The position numbers and the translations under genes were made by a program. A model generated the notes under the pieces. The model saw nothing but the letters and a program-made list of their open reading frames with translations, ran no database searches and was not told the origin of the DNA. From Solirubrobacterales bacterium (GTDB lineage Bacteria; Actinomycetota; Thermoleophilia; Solirubrobacterales; 70-9): a stretch of 21,263 bases of DNA. Shown here one piece after another: positions 21,124 to 21,263 of this stretch. Within the stretch, counting starts at the first letter, position 1, and each line of letters starts with the position of its first letter. Location of the stretch: the NCBI GenBank assembly GCA_030152805.1, contig JASLIG010000077.1:1-21263 (forward strand), given 5' to 3'.

Positions 21124-21263
21124 TGTAGTTCCTAACCAGGTTGTTCCCGATTAGCTCGTTGAGACGAGCAACTGGCGGGCGATGGCCGAGGGAGCCGTGC
21201 TTTCTGCGGTAGTTGTAGCGCTCGAGCCAGCCACCTAGCGCCAGGCGGCGTTCGGTCGAGCTG
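21119..21263 (-). CDS. IS481-like transposase, C-terminal part (partial)
   Basis: The last 47 residues of a DDE (rve-type) transposase, running off the right edge. The segment LERYNYRRKHGSLGHRPP followed by VARLNELIGNNLVRNYI is the characteristic tail of IS481-family transposases (WLxxYNxxRxHxxLGxRPP). The catalytic residues lie beyond the window. The stop TAG (minus strand 21121-21119) falls within the TCTAGA target site, and it overlaps the stop codon of the convergent aminopeptidase gene. Confidence 0.85.
   Translation of the reverse strand, partial: SSTERRLALGGWLERYNYRRKHGSLGHRPPVARLNELIGNNLVRNYI
21124..21263 (-). mobile_element. End of an IS481-family insertion sequence
   Basis: The transposase tail reaches to the boundary at 21124, where the sequence starts TGTAGTTCCTAACCAGG, a TGT-type terminus typical of IS481 ends. 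The second terminus and most of the element are outside the window, so the inverted repeat cannot be confirmed here. Confidence 0.7.

Noticed and set aside
21153..21168. GCTCGT-TGAG-ACGAGC stem-loop near the IS end
   Set aside because: It lies within transposase coding sequence and is only 6 bp; probably coincidental, and IS481 elements do not need terminal hairpins.

Overview
The window is very GC-rich, gene-dense bacterial chromosome. The dgt-dnaG pair, a Hanks-type Ser/Thr kinase, LAxGC lipoproteins, frequent GTG/TTG starts, tRNAs without encoded CCA and a PdxS/PdxT vitamin B6 pathway all point to the Actinomycetota. The style of the secreted, kinase and HNH proteins suggests Thermoleophilia (Solirubrobacterales or relatives). 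That placement is inference; no rRNA is present to settle it.

Layout. 1-116: a near-perfect 52-bp-arm inverted repeat that runs into the first gene. 104-2886: dgt-like triphosphohydrolase overlapping dnaG primase. 2933-3634: a double-HTH, zinc-ribbon, HNH protein beside tRNA-Asn (3676-3750). 3780-5750 (minus): short-chain dehydrogenase followed by a GT1 glycosyltransferase. 5839-7301 (plus): thioredoxin-fold lipoprotein translationally coupled to an Hpt phosphotransfer protein. 7322-7395: CAU tRNA (Met). 7395-8504: a roughly 1.1-kb segment of visibly lower GC, bounded by a 43-bp exact duplication of the 3' half of that tRNA. This is the signature of a small integrated element or its remnant; it carries two overlapping small membrane-protein genes and no recognisable integrase. 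8533-12265: VOC protein, zincin-like metallopeptidase, cytochrome P450, flippase-like membrane protein, and a lipoprotein built of 11-residue helical repeats. 12273-15167: secreted four-cysteine protein, membrane Ser/Thr kinase, YjbQ-family protein. 15185-15230: a perfect 20-bp stem-loop between convergent genes. 15233-17568 (minus): a tightly packed four-gene operon of three membrane proteins and one small putative zinc protein, divergent from an RpiR-type regulator across a palindrome. 18555-21122: pdxS-pdxT-M29 aminopeptidase, all overlapping. 21119-21263: the C-terminal end of an IS481-like transposase.

How genes work together. Dgt and DnaG belong to nucleotide metabolism and replication. 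PdxS and PdxT form the pyridoxal 5'-phosphate synthase, and the M29 peptidase is co-translated with them. The 17568-to-15233 operon looks like one functional unit at the membrane, but its role is unknown.

The most notable signals are: the tRNA-Met 3'-end duplication with its tiny cargo; the IS481-type insertion at TCTAGA, where both the host gene and the transposase appear to use the TAG of the target site as stop; the undecapeptide-repeat lipoprotein; and the uncharacterised four-gene membrane operon.
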